From positions 124,001 to 188,000 of the forward strand of contig NZ_QWGA01000008.1 in the NCBI RefSeq assembly GCF_003576245.1: DNA of 64,000 bases. Reading direction: 5' to 3'. Positions 50,130 to 59,373 of the stretch are shown piece by piece. Both the position numbers and the translations under genes were made by a program. The DNA comes from Henriciella algicola. GTDB lineage: Bacteria > Pseudomonadota > Alphaproteobacteria > Caulobacterales > Hyphomonadaceae. Below the pieces are notes generated by a model, which had not been told where the DNA came from, did not search any database, and was given only the letters and a program-made list of their open reading frames with translations. The number at the start of each line of letters is the position of its first letter. Within the stretch, counting starts at the first letter, position 1.

Positions 50130-50878
50130 CTGACACAGACAAGCCAATTATTATTCTCGCGGAGCCACAGCTCGGCGAAAACATAGGCTCGACCGCGCGC
50201 GCAATGCTGAATTTCGGACTGACCGAACTTCGTATCGCGGCGCCGCGGGATGGATGGCCGAACCCGGCGGCAGAACCGATGTCAGCAGGCGCGTTTGAGG
50301 CGGGCGTCGAGGTGACGGTGTTCGACAGTGTCGAAGAAGCCTGCGCCGATCTAGGCTACCTGATCGCGGCCACGGCGCGTCCGCGCGGCATGGAAAAGCC
50401 CGTGGTGACCGCAGCTGGCGCGGTAGAGCTTGTTTGCCAGCAGTCTCTGAAAACCGGCATCATGTTCGGTAATGAGGCGCAGGGCCTCCACAATGACCAT
50501 GTCGCGCTCAGCGATGCGATCATGACTTATCCGGTCAATAAGGCCTTTGCCTCGCTCAACCTGTCTCAGGCCGTCATTGTGTTCGCTCATGCATGGGGCG
50601 AGGCTGCAGGGCAGGAAGGCCGTTTTGAGGGCGCTGAAGCTGGCGTCAGTGATGTGGCGAGCCGGTCCGAGCTAATCGGCATGTTCGAGCATTTTGAGTA
50701 TGAGCTGGAGCGCGCGGGCTATTTCTATCCGCCGGACAAGACGCCGCTCATGACCCGCAATCTACGCAACGCGTTTATCCGCGGTCAGTGGACCAGCCAG
50801 GAAGTTCGTACGTTCAGGGGTGCGGTGAAGGCGCTTGCCATCGGCCGCGGCAAGGCGCGGGTCAAGCGCGAGGACTAG
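50126..50878 (+). CDS. trmJ: tRNA (cytidine/uridine-2'-O)-methyltransferase TrmJ
   Basis: TrmJ methylates the 2'-OH of position 32 in tRNA. The 250-residue SPOUT enzyme has IILAEPQLGENIGSTARAML, LGYLIAATARPRGMEKPVV, the knot loops IMFGNEAQGLHNDHVALSDA and YPVNKAFASLNLSQAVIVFA, and the C-terminal helical extension. It overlaps the previous gene by 4 bp, and its stop shares a CTAG with the convergent TIGR02301 gene. Confidence 0.94.
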   Translation: MTDTDKPIIILAEPQLGENIGSTARAMLNFGLTELRIAAPRDGWPNPAAEPMSAGAFEAGVEVTVFDSVEEACADLGYLIAATARPRGMEKPVVTAAGAVELVCQQSLKTGIMFGNEAQGLHNDHVALSDAIMTYPVNKAFASLNLSQAVIVFAHAWGEAAGQEGRFEGAEAGVSDVASRSELIGMFEHFEYELERAGYFYPPDKTPLMTRNLRNAFIRGQWTSQEVRTFRGAVKALAIGRGKARVKRED

Positions 50879-51318
50879 TTCTCGCTCCCGCGCGCGCTTT
50901 CAGGAAGGTTCGCCTGTACCAGCGCATTGGCAAGTCGCTCACCCGTCGAAGCATAGACACGTTCGGCTGACACCGCGCCGTCGTCACAGGAATTCCTGCG
51001 TGCTGCCTCTGCCGAATAGGCCGTGTTAAAGGCATCGACCATCGAGGTACGCAGACGGCCCTGATAGGGCGCTTCGAGGCTCAGCAGATCCTGCATATAG
51101 CTGCGCCAGTACTGGTCATTGCGCCCATTACACAGCACGCGCAGGGCGTGGGCAGAGCCAAGCGTCGAAGAGAGGGCCACGACGTCGCGTAGATAGTCCT
51201 GGCTTCGGACGTCTGCGTATTCTCCCTCTGCCTGGTACTGGCCATGCGCTGCCTCCACTGGCAGAAAGGCCACTCCAAGCAGGCACGGGAGCGCGATTTG
51301 TACGATCTTCTTATACAT
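50875..51318 (-). CDS. TIGR02301-family secreted protein
   Basis: The 147-residue alphaproteobacterial protein has a signal peptide (VQIALPCLLGVAFLPVEAAHG). The TIGR02301 pattern follows: YLRDVVALSSTLGSAHALRV, CNGRNDQYWRSYMQDLLSLE, the arginine-rich GRLRTSMVDAFNTAYSAEAA, and NSCDDGAVSAERVYASTGER. Function unknown; exported. Its start lies inside the opposite gene's first codons, and its stop overlaps that of trmJ. Confidence 0.85.
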   Translation of the reverse strand: MYKKIVQIALPCLLGVAFLPVEAAHGQYQAEGEYADVRSQDYLRDVVALSSTLGSAHALRVLCNGRNDQYWRSYMQDLLSLEAPYQGRLRTSMVDAFNTAYSAEAARRNSCDDGAVSAERVYASTGERLANALVQANLPESARGSEN

Positions 51319-52302
51319 GAAAGAACTTTCTCCCGGCTGGAGGCCCGTCTCAAGCCGCTGGCTGAACAAATAGCGCCTCACACCTTAAACGATAGTTCGC
51401 AATTCAGGCGCCCATGGGGCGGTGAAGGGACCAAAGGTGTCATTGCATATGGCAATACCGACGCTTTTTTCAGCACGGCCGTGCGCGACTTTGTGAAAGA
51501 GGTCTATTCCGCGCCTCGCCTTGCCTGGTTTCAATCGATTGCCGCCGGCCTCGATAACGAGTTTCTGCAGAAGGTCGGACAGAAGGCCGAAATCTACACG
51601 GTCAGCCATGTACAGGCACACGCCATCGCTGAGTGGGTTCTCTGGGCGGCTTTCGACTTCTTTGGGGAAGGGGCCGCGCGCCGGAGGTCTCAACAGGACC
51701 GGAAGTGGCAGAAGGTGCCTTTCCGTGAGGTCGGAGAGACAAGGTGGCTGATCTATGGGTTTGGCCACATCGGCGAGAATGCCGGGCGACGCCTGAAAGC
51801 CCTAGGCGCACATGTGACGGGCGTGCGCCGCTCTAGCGCGGTGTCTCCATTTGCCGACCATATGCTGCATCCAGATCAGCTGACGCCTGAGGATATTGGC
51901 CTGGCCGATGCAGTGCTCTTCTGTTGCCCGCTGACAGCGCAGACGGAAAACCTTGGCAATGCCGACTTCTTCGCGGCGATGTCGCCGGGAAGCCTGTTCC
52001 TCAATGTGGGGCGCGGCCCGCTTGTCGATGAAGACGCGCTGATAGCGGCGCTCGATCAGGGGCGGCCAGCGCATGCCGCGCTGGATGTTACCCGCCAGGA
52101 GCCACTGTCGCCAGAAAGCCCGCTATGGGGACATCCGGCCATTACGCTGACGGCGCACACCGCGCCGACGACTGAGGGCACAGACCGGCGTAATGACGAA
52201 CAGTTTCTGGAAAACCTGTCCAGCTTCCTCACTGGAAAGCCACTGCGCCACGAGGTTGATGCTGCCGCATTCAAGGCGCAGTCGAGCGTATTCGGAACCT
52301 GA
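51298..52302 (+). CDS. D-2-hydroxyacid dehydrogenase family protein
   Basis: The 334-residue NAD-binding protein resembles the glyoxylate/hydroxypyruvate reductase branch: WLIYGFGHIGENAGRRLKAL (a GxGxxG Rossmann motif), LADAVLFCCPLTAQTENLGN, LFLNVGRGPLVDEDALIAAL (Arg), DVTRQEPLSPESPLWGHPAI (Glu) and the TAHTAPTTEG loop with the catalytic His. The N-terminus fits a TTG start at 51298, since GGGAG lies six bases upstream and the protein then begins MYDLLIHERTFSRLE. ATG 51244 would lie deeper in the opposite gene. Its start overlaps the divergent TIGR02301 start by 21 bp. Confidence 0.88.
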   Translation: MYDLLIHERTFSRLEARLKPLAEQIAPHTLNDSSQFRRPWGGEGTKGVIAYGNTDAFFSTAVRDFVKEVYSAPRLAWFQSIAAGLDNEFLQKVGQKAEIYTVSHVQAHAIAEWVLWAAFDFFGEGAARRRSQQDRKWQKVPFREVGETRWLIYGFGHIGENAGRRLKALGAHVTGVRRSSAVSPFADHMLHPDQLTPEDIGLADAVLFCCPLTAQTENLGNADFFAAMSPGSLFLNVGRGPLVDEDALIAALDQGRPAHAALDVTRQEPLSPESPLWGHPAITLTAHTAPTTEGTDRRNDEQFLENLSSFLTGKPLRHEVDAAAFKAQSSVFGT

Positions 52303-52338
52303 TTTTAGAGAGCCGCAGCCGGGCGTGCGTGAAGCAGC

Positions 52339-52644
52339 CTAGCGTTCGACAGTCCAGCCGCGTGCGGTGCGATGGGCTTCCAGCGTGATGCCGCTTTCGT
52401 CTGTCTCACCACCGGCATATTGCGCCCGGCGCGGCGCTGCCTTTCCTGTCGTGAGCTTCAGCAGGACCGCAACGGCTGCGATGAACAGGCCAGCGGCAGC
52501 AGTGATCACTGCGATGACGCCAGCCATGAACACGATCGCGATCGCAAGCAGGCCCTTGAGTGTCCAGCGTGCCGCCTCTTTGAAGGCGTAAGCAATCCGG
52601 CTGAGGAACAGGTCTGCTGAAATCGGGGTGCGTGCTGATGTCAT
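52339..52644 (-). CDS. Small membrane protein of unknown function
   Basis: The 101-residue product has one long hydrophobic region (TLKGLLAIAIVFMAGVIAVI followed by TAAAGLFIAAVAVLLKL) that could form a helical hairpin. Short hydrophilic ends flank it (RTPISADLFLSRIAYAFKEA and GKAAPRRAQYAGGETDES). I do not recognise a family. It comes just upstream of the TerB/J-domain gene region; the convergent hydroxyacid dehydrogenase ends 37 bp away. Confidence 0.65.
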   Translation of the reverse strand: MTSARTPISADLFLSRIAYAFKEAARWTLKGLLAIAIVFMAGVIAVITAAAGLFIAAVAVLLKLTTGKAAPRRAQYAGGETDESGITLEAHRTARGWTVER

Positions 52645-52713
52645 GTGCGTGTCTCCTGCAGACGAATGTGAAGGCTGAAAGCGCCGGAATCAATCTCTCT
52701 GCGGCGGAATCCC

Positions 52714-53415
52714 TCAGTTTGCCGCAATCAGGCCTCGTTCTGCCCGAATGCGCGCATAAGCGCCCGTGATGGCGGCAGCCTTGTCATGCGCGGCGAGTTC
52801 AAACTCGCGCGGGGCGCCATTCCCGACAATCCGGTCGGGGTGGTTATCTGCCATCAGGCGGCGATAGGCGCGGCGGATGTCGTCGAAGGCAGCGTCATGT
52901 GCGACACCGAGGATGTGGTAGGGATCATCGCGGTCCGGCCCGAGATGGCTCGCCCGGATGCGCCGGAAGGTCGTTTCGTCAAAGCCGAAGGCCTCTGAAA
53001 CTGTCCGGAGATAATCCATCTCGTCGCTGGTCACTGCGCCATCGGCGCCGGCGATCATGAACAGTCCATCGAGGACGCCTTCGAGCAGACATGGGCGCGC
53101 GGAGTATTTCTTGCCGATCTTGCGGGCGTAGGCTTCGTATCCGCGCACTGTCTGCTGGGCGATGCGGAAGACGCGCCGGACCTGTGCTTCGTCCTCGGGC
53201 GAAGCACGAAAGATGCGCGAGAACATCATCACTTCGGCATCGCTGACCCGGCCATCCGCCGCCGCCATCTTGGCGCTGAGACCGATCACCGCTGCGGTGA
53301 AGCCGACATCATTGGGATCAGGCGCGCAGGCCTGTTCGCTCCCGACCGGCTCTTCCGGCGTATCGGGATCGAAGAGGCGTTTTCCGCCATCGATGAGCAA
53401 CTGCCAAAGGCTCAT
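52714..53415 (-). CDS. TerB plus J-domain protein (DjlA-like)
   Basis: The 233-residue protein has a TerB-like helical domain with two DG motifs (AAADGRVSDAEVMMFSRIFR and MIAGADGAVTSDEMDYLRTV, the Asp residues resembling metal-binding positions) and a C-terminal J domain starting DDPYHILGVAHDAAFDDIRR with the HPD motif (NHPDR). This is the domain order of DjlA co-chaperones, but without the N-terminal membrane helix of E. coli DjlA. It should stimulate DnaK ATPase. It has no close functional neighbours. Confidence 0.9.
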   Translation of the reverse strand: MSLWQLLIDGGKRLFDPDTPEEPVGSEQACAPDPNDVGFTAAVIGLSAKMAAADGRVSDAEVMMFSRIFRASPEDEAQVRRVFRIAQQTVRGYEAYARKIGKKYSARPCLLEGVLDGLFMIAGADGAVTSDEMDYLRTVSEAFGFDETTFRRIRASHLGPDRDDPYHILGVAHDAAFDDIRRAYRRLMADNHPDRIVGNGAPREFELAAHDKAAAITGAYARIRAERGLIAAN

Positions 53416-53509
53416 TAGACTGCCAGTATATTCGGATCGGGCTTGGGGGACAGTAACCTATACTCACAAATGACGATAATAAGCATTACGAGTTCGTGAG
53501 AATTCACTG

Positions 53510-54397
53510 CTATTCGCTGGTCTTACCGTGGCTATCACGCCGATCAACGGCGGCGCGCAGGCTGGCCATTTCCTCCCGCAGGGAGGTCAGCAGTTTCAGG
53601 ATCTCGTCACGCTCTTCCTCGGCGTGCTCGACGTCTTCCTCGATGTCTTCCAGCAACTCATCGGTCGCGGCTCTCTGCTCAGCGGCGAGGGCTTCGACGA
53701 CGAGGGCGATGAAGAGGTTCAGGACGGCGAAACTCGCGATGAAGATGAAGGTGATGAAGAAAAGCCAGGCCCATGGGTGGCCGTCATCGATAACCTTCTG
53801 GACAACTTCGAACCGCCATCCATCCATCGTCATGACCTGAAACAGCGAGAAGGCAGAGCTTGGCAAATCGCCGAAAAGCTCCAGCACTTCTTCATTGTCG
53901 GTGTTGCCGTACATGTTGGTCGCCATGACGGCGTAGACGTAAGTCAGCAGGGCCAGGACAGCGACGATGGCGCCCATGCCCGGCAAGGCTTTCAGGAGCG
54001 CTTCGGTAATGCGCTTCATCATCGGAACGACATGGAGCAGCCTTAGCACCCGCAAAACGCGCAGCGCCCGCAGGACGGAGAAGGCTTCGCTTCCCGGCGC
54101 CAGCGATATGCCGACGACGATGAAGTCGAACCAGTTCCAGCCGGAGCGGAAGAAAAGAAGGCGGTAGACGACGAGTTTCAGGAAAATCTCGACCGCGAAA
54201 ATATAGGTGATCGCCCGGTCGATGCCGTTAAGGGAGACGACCAGCGTAGGCGGCAGGTCTTCCTGATAGGTGAGAATACCCAGAACAATCGCGTTCAGGA
54301 TGATCAGCGCCGTGATCAGATTACGAAACCAGATGCTTTCGATGGCTGCTTCCAGCCGCGATGTATGTGTCTCAAGATCTAGCGTAGCGCGCGCCAT
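53510..54397 (-). CDS. Voltage-gated cation channel (BacNav-type), TMDGW filter
   Basis: The 295-residue protein is a single-domain voltage-gated channel that should form tetramers in the inner membrane. S1-S3 lie at about 25-100, the voltage sensor S4 has Arg110, 113, 116 and 119 (LRALRVLRVLRLLHVVP), S5 is about 142-162, the selectivity filter is T190-M-D-G-W194 within FQVMTMDGWRFEVV, and S6 is about 211-236. The cytosolic tail (AATDELLEDIEEDVEHAEEE and on) is a coiled coil, as in NaChBac relatives. NaChBac and NavAb have TLESW; an Asp at the central position and Gly after it recall Ca2+-selective channels (CatSper-type TxDxW, CavMr-like Gly). Selectivity is inferred, not shown. ATG 54397 is preferred to 54412. 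Confidence 0.88.
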   Translation of the reverse strand: MARATLDLETHTSRLEAAIESIWFRNLITALIILNAIVLGILTYQEDLPPTLVVSLNGIDRAITYIFAVEIFLKLVVYRLLFFRSGWNWFDFIVVGISLAPGSEAFSVLRALRVLRVLRLLHVVPMMKRITEALLKALPGMGAIVAVLALLTYVYAVMATNMYGNTDNEEVLELFGDLPSSAFSLFQVMTMDGWRFEVVQKVIDDGHPWAWLFFITFIFIASFAVLNLFIALVVEALAAEQRAATDELLEDIEEDVEHAEEERDEILKLLTSLREEMASLRAAVDRRDSHGKTSE

Positions 54398-54468
54398 CCT
54401 GTTCGCCCCCATTCACGATGCCTGCTGCCGTCTTCGCCTGTCTATGTCGAAGCAGCCGCCAAGCGCAA

Positions 54469-54939
54469 TCAGTCTGCCGAAGTCGTTGTGTCGCTGATAA
54501 TCTGCCAGTCGCCGCCAATCTTGCGGAAGACGAGCGTGAAGAGGCCCGACGGGGTGTCATTCTCGCGTGTAAGCTGCCAGCGACCATGAAGCACGGCGGC
54601 ATCTTCGGACAGAACGACGGTTTCTAGTTCAGTGAACGACAGCGTGCCCATCGCCTCGCGCGTGTCGTACCGCGCCTTGTAGCGCGCAAGCGTTGGCTCG
54701 AACCCGCGCGTGACGGTGCCGCCTGAAGCGAAGCGCAGTTCGGATGAGCGCAAATAGCCATCCATGAAGGCGTCGATATCGCCGCGATTCCAGGCATTAG
54801 CCTGCTTCTGGATCACAGCTTCGATGCGCTCGGTCTGAAGCGAAGCCGAGTTCGCAGGAACGCTGGCTGGCACTTGCGAGGCACAGGACGCCAGAAAGAG
54901 ACAGGCTGCGAGAAGTGGGGCCTGGTATGCAAGACGCAT
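54469..54939 (-). CDS. SnoaL/DUF4440-like lipoprotein
   Basis: The 156-residue protein has a lipoprotein signal with LASC (LLAACLFLASCAS) and an NTF2-like domain of the DUF4440/SnoaL group: IEAVIQKQANAWNRGDIDAF followed by MDGYLRSSELRFASGG, with GRWQLTR and FRKIGGDWQIISDTT at the end. The fold forms a pocket and often binds or turns over small molecules; the role is unknown. AAAGGAAAA precedes ATG 54939. It is 72 bp upstream of the channel gene on the same strand. Confidence 0.87.
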   Translation of the reverse strand: MRLAYQAPLLAACLFLASCASQVPASVPANSASLQTERIEAVIQKQANAWNRGDIDAFMDGYLRSSELRFASGGTVTRGFEPTLARYKARYDTREAMGTLSFTELETVVLSEDAAVLHGRWQLTRENDTPSGLFTLVFRKIGGDWQIISDTTTSAD

Positions 54940-55051
54940 TGATTTTCCTTTCCATTCACGCGACCAGTGTAGCCGTTTAATCCCGCAAGGGAATTCGCTG
55001 CAGTGATTACCTGTCGCGCGAGAGCAGAATGCCGTTCTGGTTGGGAGATAG

Positions 55052-56098
55052 ATGGACATGACAATGATGATTGGCCTCATTATCGGCGGCCTGGTCCTGC
55101 TGTTTGCAGGCGGCGAATTCCTCGTGCGCGGATCGGTTGGCGTCGCGCGCAGATTGGGGATGTCAGAGCTCCTTATCGGCCTGACCCTGGTGGGGTTCGG
55201 CACATCCATGCCTGAACTTGTCACAAGCCTTCAGGCGCTGTCTGACGGCGCGACGGGCCTTTCAATCGGCAACGTAATTGGTTCGAACATCGCAAACGTG
55301 TTGTTGGTGATCGGGGCGGCGTGCGTGATTTCACCCATCGTCACAAACCCGCGAGCACTCGCTCGCGACGGTCTGTTCATGGTGGCTGTCACCGCTGTTT
55401 TCGCAGCCGTCATCTGGATTGACGGTTTCACCCGAATGACGGGTTTCGCCTTCATCGGTGTCCTGGCTGTGTATCTCGTTCTTTCAGTGCTCCTCGATAA
55501 GCGGAAGGGATCTGCAGCAAGCGAGGTTCATTCCGGCGAAGCAGAGGTCGTCGAGACCAGGGAGCCTCTGCTGATCTCATTGCTGCTCGCTCTGGGCGGC
55601 ATTGCTGGTGTGATCTTTGGGGCGCGTTTCCTGGTGCAGGGCGGCTCTGATCTGGCGCGCATGTTCGGCATTTCGGAGACCGTCATCGGCCTGTCCATTG
55701 TTGCTGTCGGGACCAGCCTGCCAGAGCTTGTGACCTCCGTCGTGTCTGCGCTGAAGGGAAAAGCTGATGTCGCTCTCGGCAATGTCATCGGCTCCAACAT
55801 CTTCAACATTCTGGGCATCATGGGTGTGTCGGCTGCGGTCTTCCCGTTTAGCCTCATGTCCACCCAGGAGCCTGCCGCCGGAACGCCCGTCGACGTCAGC
55901 GCCATGGAATATGGCGAGATGACAAGCCTCGTCACCATGCAGGACATGGGGGCGCTGGCCCTGTCCGTTTTCCTGCTTGTTCTGTTTGCATATACCGGGC
56001 GAAAGCTGGCGCGCTGGGAAGGCGCAGTCTTGCTTCTTGCCTATGCGGTCTACATGTCGCTCAGCTTCGGCATTCTGCCGCGCATCGGAGGTTTCTGA
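55052..56098 (+). CDS. Calcium/sodium antiporter (CaCA family, YrbG-like)
   Basis: The 348-residue membrane protein has two inverted alpha repeats that form the Ca2+/Na+ site: VGFGTSMPELVTSLQALSDG with IGNVIGSNIANVLLVIGAA, and VAVGTSLPELVTSVVSALKG with LGNVIGSNIFNILGIMGVSA. About ten membrane segments are predicted. GGGAGA precedes ATG 55052. It is followed by queF after 3 bp, so queF is probably co-transcribed, and it is divergent from the SnoaL/channel genes. It may expel Ca2+ that enters through the channel, which is speculation. Confidence 0.93.
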   Translation: MDMTMMIGLIIGGLVLLFAGGEFLVRGSVGVARRLGMSELLIGLTLVGFGTSMPELVTSLQALSDGATGLSIGNVIGSNIANVLLVIGAACVISPIVTNPRALARDGLFMVAVTAVFAAVIWIDGFTRMTGFAFIGVLAVYLVLSVLLDKRKGSAASEVHSGEAEVVETREPLLISLLLALGGIAGVIFGARFLVQGGSDLARMFGISETVIGLSIVAVGTSLPELVTSVVSALKGKADVALGNVIGSNIFNILGIMGVSAAVFPFSLMSTQEPAAGTPVDVSAMEYGEMTSLVTMQDMGALALSVFLLVLFAYTGRKLARWEGAVLLLAYAVYMSLSFGILPRIGGF

Positions 56099-56101
56099 TC
56101 C

Positions 56102-56566
56102 ATGAGCGATAATATCTATACCGGTCTTGAACAGCTTGGCGGGTCAAGCGCCATTCCCGCTTCGCCTCAAGCGGCAGAGCTGGAGCGTGTGAAGAACCCG
56201 CATGCGGGAACGCTTTATCTGGCGCGCTTTACCGTGCCGGAGTTCACGTCGCTGTGCCCTGTCACCGGTCAGCCGGACTTTGCGCACATCGTTATCGATT
56301 ATGCGCCGGGCGAGTGGCTGGTCGAGAGCAAGAGCCTGAAACTCTACATGACCTCATTCCGCAATCACGGCGCCTTCCATGAGGATTGTACCGTAGCCAT
56401 CGGCAAGCGCCTGCAGGACCTGCTGGACCCGACCTGGATGCGGATCTGCGGCTACTGGTATCCGCGCGGCGGTATTCCGATCGATGTCTTCTGGCAGACA
56501 GGATGTCCGCCAGAAGACCTCATCGTTCCGGACACAGGTGTGCCGACCTATCGGGGCCGCGGCTAG
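56102..56566 (+). CDS. queF: NADPH-dependent 7-cyano-7-deazaguanine reductase
   Basis: QueF reduces preQ0 to preQ1 for queuosine. The 154-residue one-domain type carries the catalytic Cys52 and Asp59 ([13 protein letters not shown]), the ESKSLKLY motif (75-82) and the substrate-binding FHEDCT (His93, Glu94). It lies 41 kb from queC-queE-queD, so the pathway is split. Its stop overlaps that of the PhoD-like gene in CTAG. Confidence 0.96.
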   Translation: MSDNIYTGLEQLGGSSAIPASPQAAELERVKNPHAGTLYLARFTVPEFTSLCPVTGQPDFAHIVIDYAPGEWLVESKSLKLYMTSFRNHGAFHEDCTVAIGKRLQDLLDPTWMRICGYWYPRGGIPIDVFWQTGCPPEDLIVPDTGVPTYRGRG

Positions 56567-58272
56567 GCGCGTTCGAGCGCCGTCATGCCGTCGTCGGTAC
56601 GGGTAGCACGGAAGCGGGCGATAGAACCCGTGGTGTAGGACTGGTCGCGAACGCCAGAGACTTCGACATATTCCGAGGTCACATCGTCCGCGGTCAGCGT
56701 CACCAGCGTGTAGCCGTGGCCGTCCACCTTGTACCAGTTCACATCCTCGTTGGCGGCCGCAAACTGGTCGCCAAGGTCCGGCACGTCCTTGATGTAGGTG
56801 CCAAGGCCGGGCGAGGTGACCGAGGTGCAGCCAAATTCGACCCCGCGGGGCGCGCCGGCGCTGTCATGCAGCGTATTGGCCCAGGCAGTGTGCGTGTCGC
56901 CGGTCAGGGTTACGAGCCGTGCATTTGACGCCGTCGCCGATGCGTAGAGGCGCTCACGTGCGGCGGGGAAGCCATCCCAGGCATCAAGGTTGAAGGGTAG
57001 GCCAAGCTGGCTGAACGGTATCATCTGGGCGACGTATCCGCTCTGCGCGGCTTTCTGCGCATCGGTCAGCGTTTCCATCAGGTTTGGCGGACGCACACGG
57101 GCCATGATGACCTGATTGGCGAGGACCTGCCATGTCTTGCCGCTTGAGACAGAGGACTGCAGCTCGCCGTCGAGCCATTCTTCCTGAACCCGGCCAAGCA
57201 TGGTGCGGCTCTCATCGCTGACGCGCCCCATGACGTCCTGCGCCTTTGCCGGGATGGCGTCAGGGGCAACGCCAGCCAGTTCTGCGCCCCATGAGATTTC
57301 GTCCGAGCGGCCTGTCAGGCGCGACTCCAGGCAGAAGACGCTGGCGGTGTCGCCAAAGCTGAAGCTGCGGTAGATCCCGCCTGTGGCGCGGCCCACTTCC
57401 GGGTCGCGAACTGGCATCCATTCCAGATAGGCCTGAACGGCAGCCTGCTTACGGTCACTCCAATTGCCTTCGGTTTCCGGCTGATGGTTTTCAGCGCCTG
57501 TCCGGTAGGAATTGTTGGTGCTTTCGTGGTCGTCCCAAGTGCATATCCAGGGGGCGACGGCGTGGGCGGCCTGAAGCATCGGGTCGCGCTTGTACTGGGC
57601 GTGCCGGGTCCGGTAGTCGCCGAGTGAGACGATTTCCATCGGCGGCTCGTGGTTGCGGTCAATTTCCTGACCAGCCTGGCCGCCATAGCCGTCGACGCCG
57701 TACTCATAGAGATAGTCGCCAAGATGGATCACGGCGTCGAGGTCCGTGCGCTTGGAAATGGCGTCATAGACGTTGAAATAGCCGAACGGGAAATTCGAGC
57801 ACGACACGACGGCGAAGGTTACAGGCGGCTTGCCTGAGGCAGGGGCGGTCTTCGTCCGCCCGACGGGGGAAACGACATCGCCGGATGTCGTGCGGGCCAT
57901 GAACTGGTAGAAGTATTCAGTGTCGGCCTGCAGGCCCTGAATGTCTGCCTTGAGCGTGAAGTCGCGCGCGGATGTGGCGTTCAGCTGGGTTTCTGCTGCG
58001 AGCATGCGCATCGCTTGATCGCTGTAGAGGCGGACAGTCACTGGCACTGGTGACTGCGAATCTTCATCATCCGGTGTGACCCGTGACCAGACGATGACGC
58101 CATCGCTGAGCGGGTCGCCAGATGCGACGCCGTGGTCAAAGCTCACCTCGCCTGCGAAGGCCGCGCGGTTGTCGACCAGCGGCGTGTTGCCCGTGGTTTC
58201 GGTGGCGCAGGCAGCAAGACCCGCCGCGCCCGCGCTGAAACCTAGAAAGTGACGTCTGGAAATCTTGCTCAT
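56563..58272 (-). CDS. PhoD-like alkaline phosphatase (phosphodiesterase)
   Basis: The 569-residue enzyme starts with a Tat signal ([20 protein letters not shown], with the twin Arg and a Cys for possible lipidation). It has an N-terminal fibronectin-like part and the PhoD catalytic domain: [67 protein letters not shown] and [14 protein letters not shown]. PhoD-type enzymes release phosphate from phospho-di- and monoesters with Fe3+/Ca2+. It is 2.3 kb from the phoB-pst block, on the same strand. ATG 58272 has GAGGAG upstream. Confidence 0.92.
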   Translation of the reverse strand: MSKISRRHFLGFSAGAAGLAACATETTGNTPLVDNRAAFAGEVSFDHGVASGDPLSDGVIVWSRVTPDDEDSQSPVPVTVRLYSDQAMRMLAAETQLNATSARDFTLKADIQGLQADTEYFYQFMARTTSGDVVSPVGRTKTAPASGKPPVTFAVVSCSNFPFGYFNVYDAISKRTDLDAVIHLGDYLYEYGVDGYGGQAGQEIDRNHEPPMEIVSLGDYRTRHAQYKRDPMLQAAHAVAPWICTWDDHESTNNSYRTGAENHQPETEGNWSDRKQAAVQAYLEWMPVRDPEVGRATGGIYRSFSFGDTASVFCLESRLTGRSDEISWGAELAGVAPDAIPAKAQDVMGRVSDESRTMLGRVQEEWLDGELQSSVSSGKTWQVLANQVIMARVRPPNLMETLTDAQKAAQSGYVAQMIPFSQLGLPFNLDAWDGFPAARERLYASATASNARLVTLTGDTHTAWANTLHDSAGAPRGVEFGCTSVTSPGLGTYIKDVPDLGDQFAAANEDVNWYKVDGHGYTLVTLTADDVTSEYVEVSGVRDQSYTTGSIARFRATRTDDGMTALERA

Positions 58273-58358
58273 TGTAGCCCGCTCCTCAGGAATCGATTTT
58301 CGCCTGTCTACAGCGCGATCATGACGACTCCGCGAAACAAGGTCTATAAGCTGTCCCG

Positions 58359-59366
58359 ATGAACACACTCACTGCCACTGCGACGGATGCGGACAAGGGA
58401 ACGAGGCTAGACCGATTCCTGTCCGAAGCCTTGCCGGAACTTTCGCGGTCTCGCGCGAAAGCCTTGATCAAGGAAGGCGCCGTCAGCCTTAACGGCAAGA
58501 CGGCCGACGATCCGAAGGCCGGCGTGTCGCCAGGCGATACCTACACGCTCGACATGCCGGACCCGGTGCCAGCGACACCAGAGCCTGAAGACATCCCACT
58601 CGATATCCTTTTCGAGGACGAGCACCTCATTCTGGTGAACAAGCCTTCAGGTATGGCGGTCCATCCTGCGCCGGGCAGCTGGCAGGGCACGCTGGTGAAC
58701 GCCTTGCTTCATCATTGTGCTGGAGAGCTGCCCGGTATCGGAGGCGTCGAACGGCCCGGCATCGTGCACCGGATCGATAAGGGCACCACAGGCGTCCTCG
58801 TCGTTGCCAAGACCGAGCCTGCCCACGCAGGACTGTCGAAGCTTTTCAAGACGCACGATATCGACCGGACCTATCTCGCCATCACGCGCGGGGCGCCGCG
58901 CCCGCTGGTCGGCACGGTAGACATGCGTATTGCCCGCTCCACTAGTGACCGCAAGAAAATGGCCGTCATTCGCGATGAAGAGAGCGAAGACGGGCGTCAC
59001 GCTGTCACGCATTACAAAGCCAAAGAGACTTTCGGTGAACTCGACAAGGGCGTTGGTCTTCCAGCGGCGGCGTTGATCGAATGTCGCCTGGAGACCGGCC
59101 GCACGCATCAGATCCGCGTGCATCTGGCGCATATCGGTGCCCCGCTCATTGGCGATCCGACTTATGGCCGCCAGCGCGGCATCAAGGCGTATGGGTCAGG
59201 TGAGGCCTTCATCGACGCGACAACGCGCGCACGTCAGTTCGACAGGCAGGCCCTGCATGCCGCCAGCCTTGGCTTCGTTCATCCAGTGACGGGGGAAGAC
59301 GTCTTCGCCGAAGCGCCGCTGCCGCCTGATATGGACGGGCTTCTGTCGGCGCTTCGGAAGATCTGA
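58359..59366 (+). CDS. rluD: RluD-type 23S rRNA pseudouridine synthase
   Basis: RluD isomerises uridines in helix 69 of 23S rRNA. The 335-residue protein has an S4-like RNA-binding domain (GTRLDRFLSEALPELSRSRAK and on), the catalytic HRIDKGTTGVLVVAKT (Asp in the HRID motif), RTYLAITRGAPRPL and the LETGRTHQIRVHLAHIGAPL motif. The PhoD-like gene is divergent; ald is convergent, 8 bp away. Confidence 0.94.
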   Translation: MNTLTATATDADKGTRLDRFLSEALPELSRSRAKALIKEGAVSLNGKTADDPKAGVSPGDTYTLDMPDPVPATPEPEDIPLDILFEDEHLILVNKPSGMAVHPAPGSWQGTLVNALLHHCAGELPGIGGVERPGIVHRIDKGTTGVLVVAKTEPAHAGLSKLFKTHDIDRTYLAITRGAPRPLVGTVDMRIARSTSDRKKMAVIRDEESEDGRHAVTHYKAKETFGELDKGVGLPAAALIECRLETGRTHQIRVHLAHIGAPLIGDPTYGRQRGIKAYGSGEAFIDATTRARQFDRQALHAASLGFVHPVTGEDVFAEAPLPPDMDGLLSALRKI

Positions 59367-59373
59367 CGAGGGT

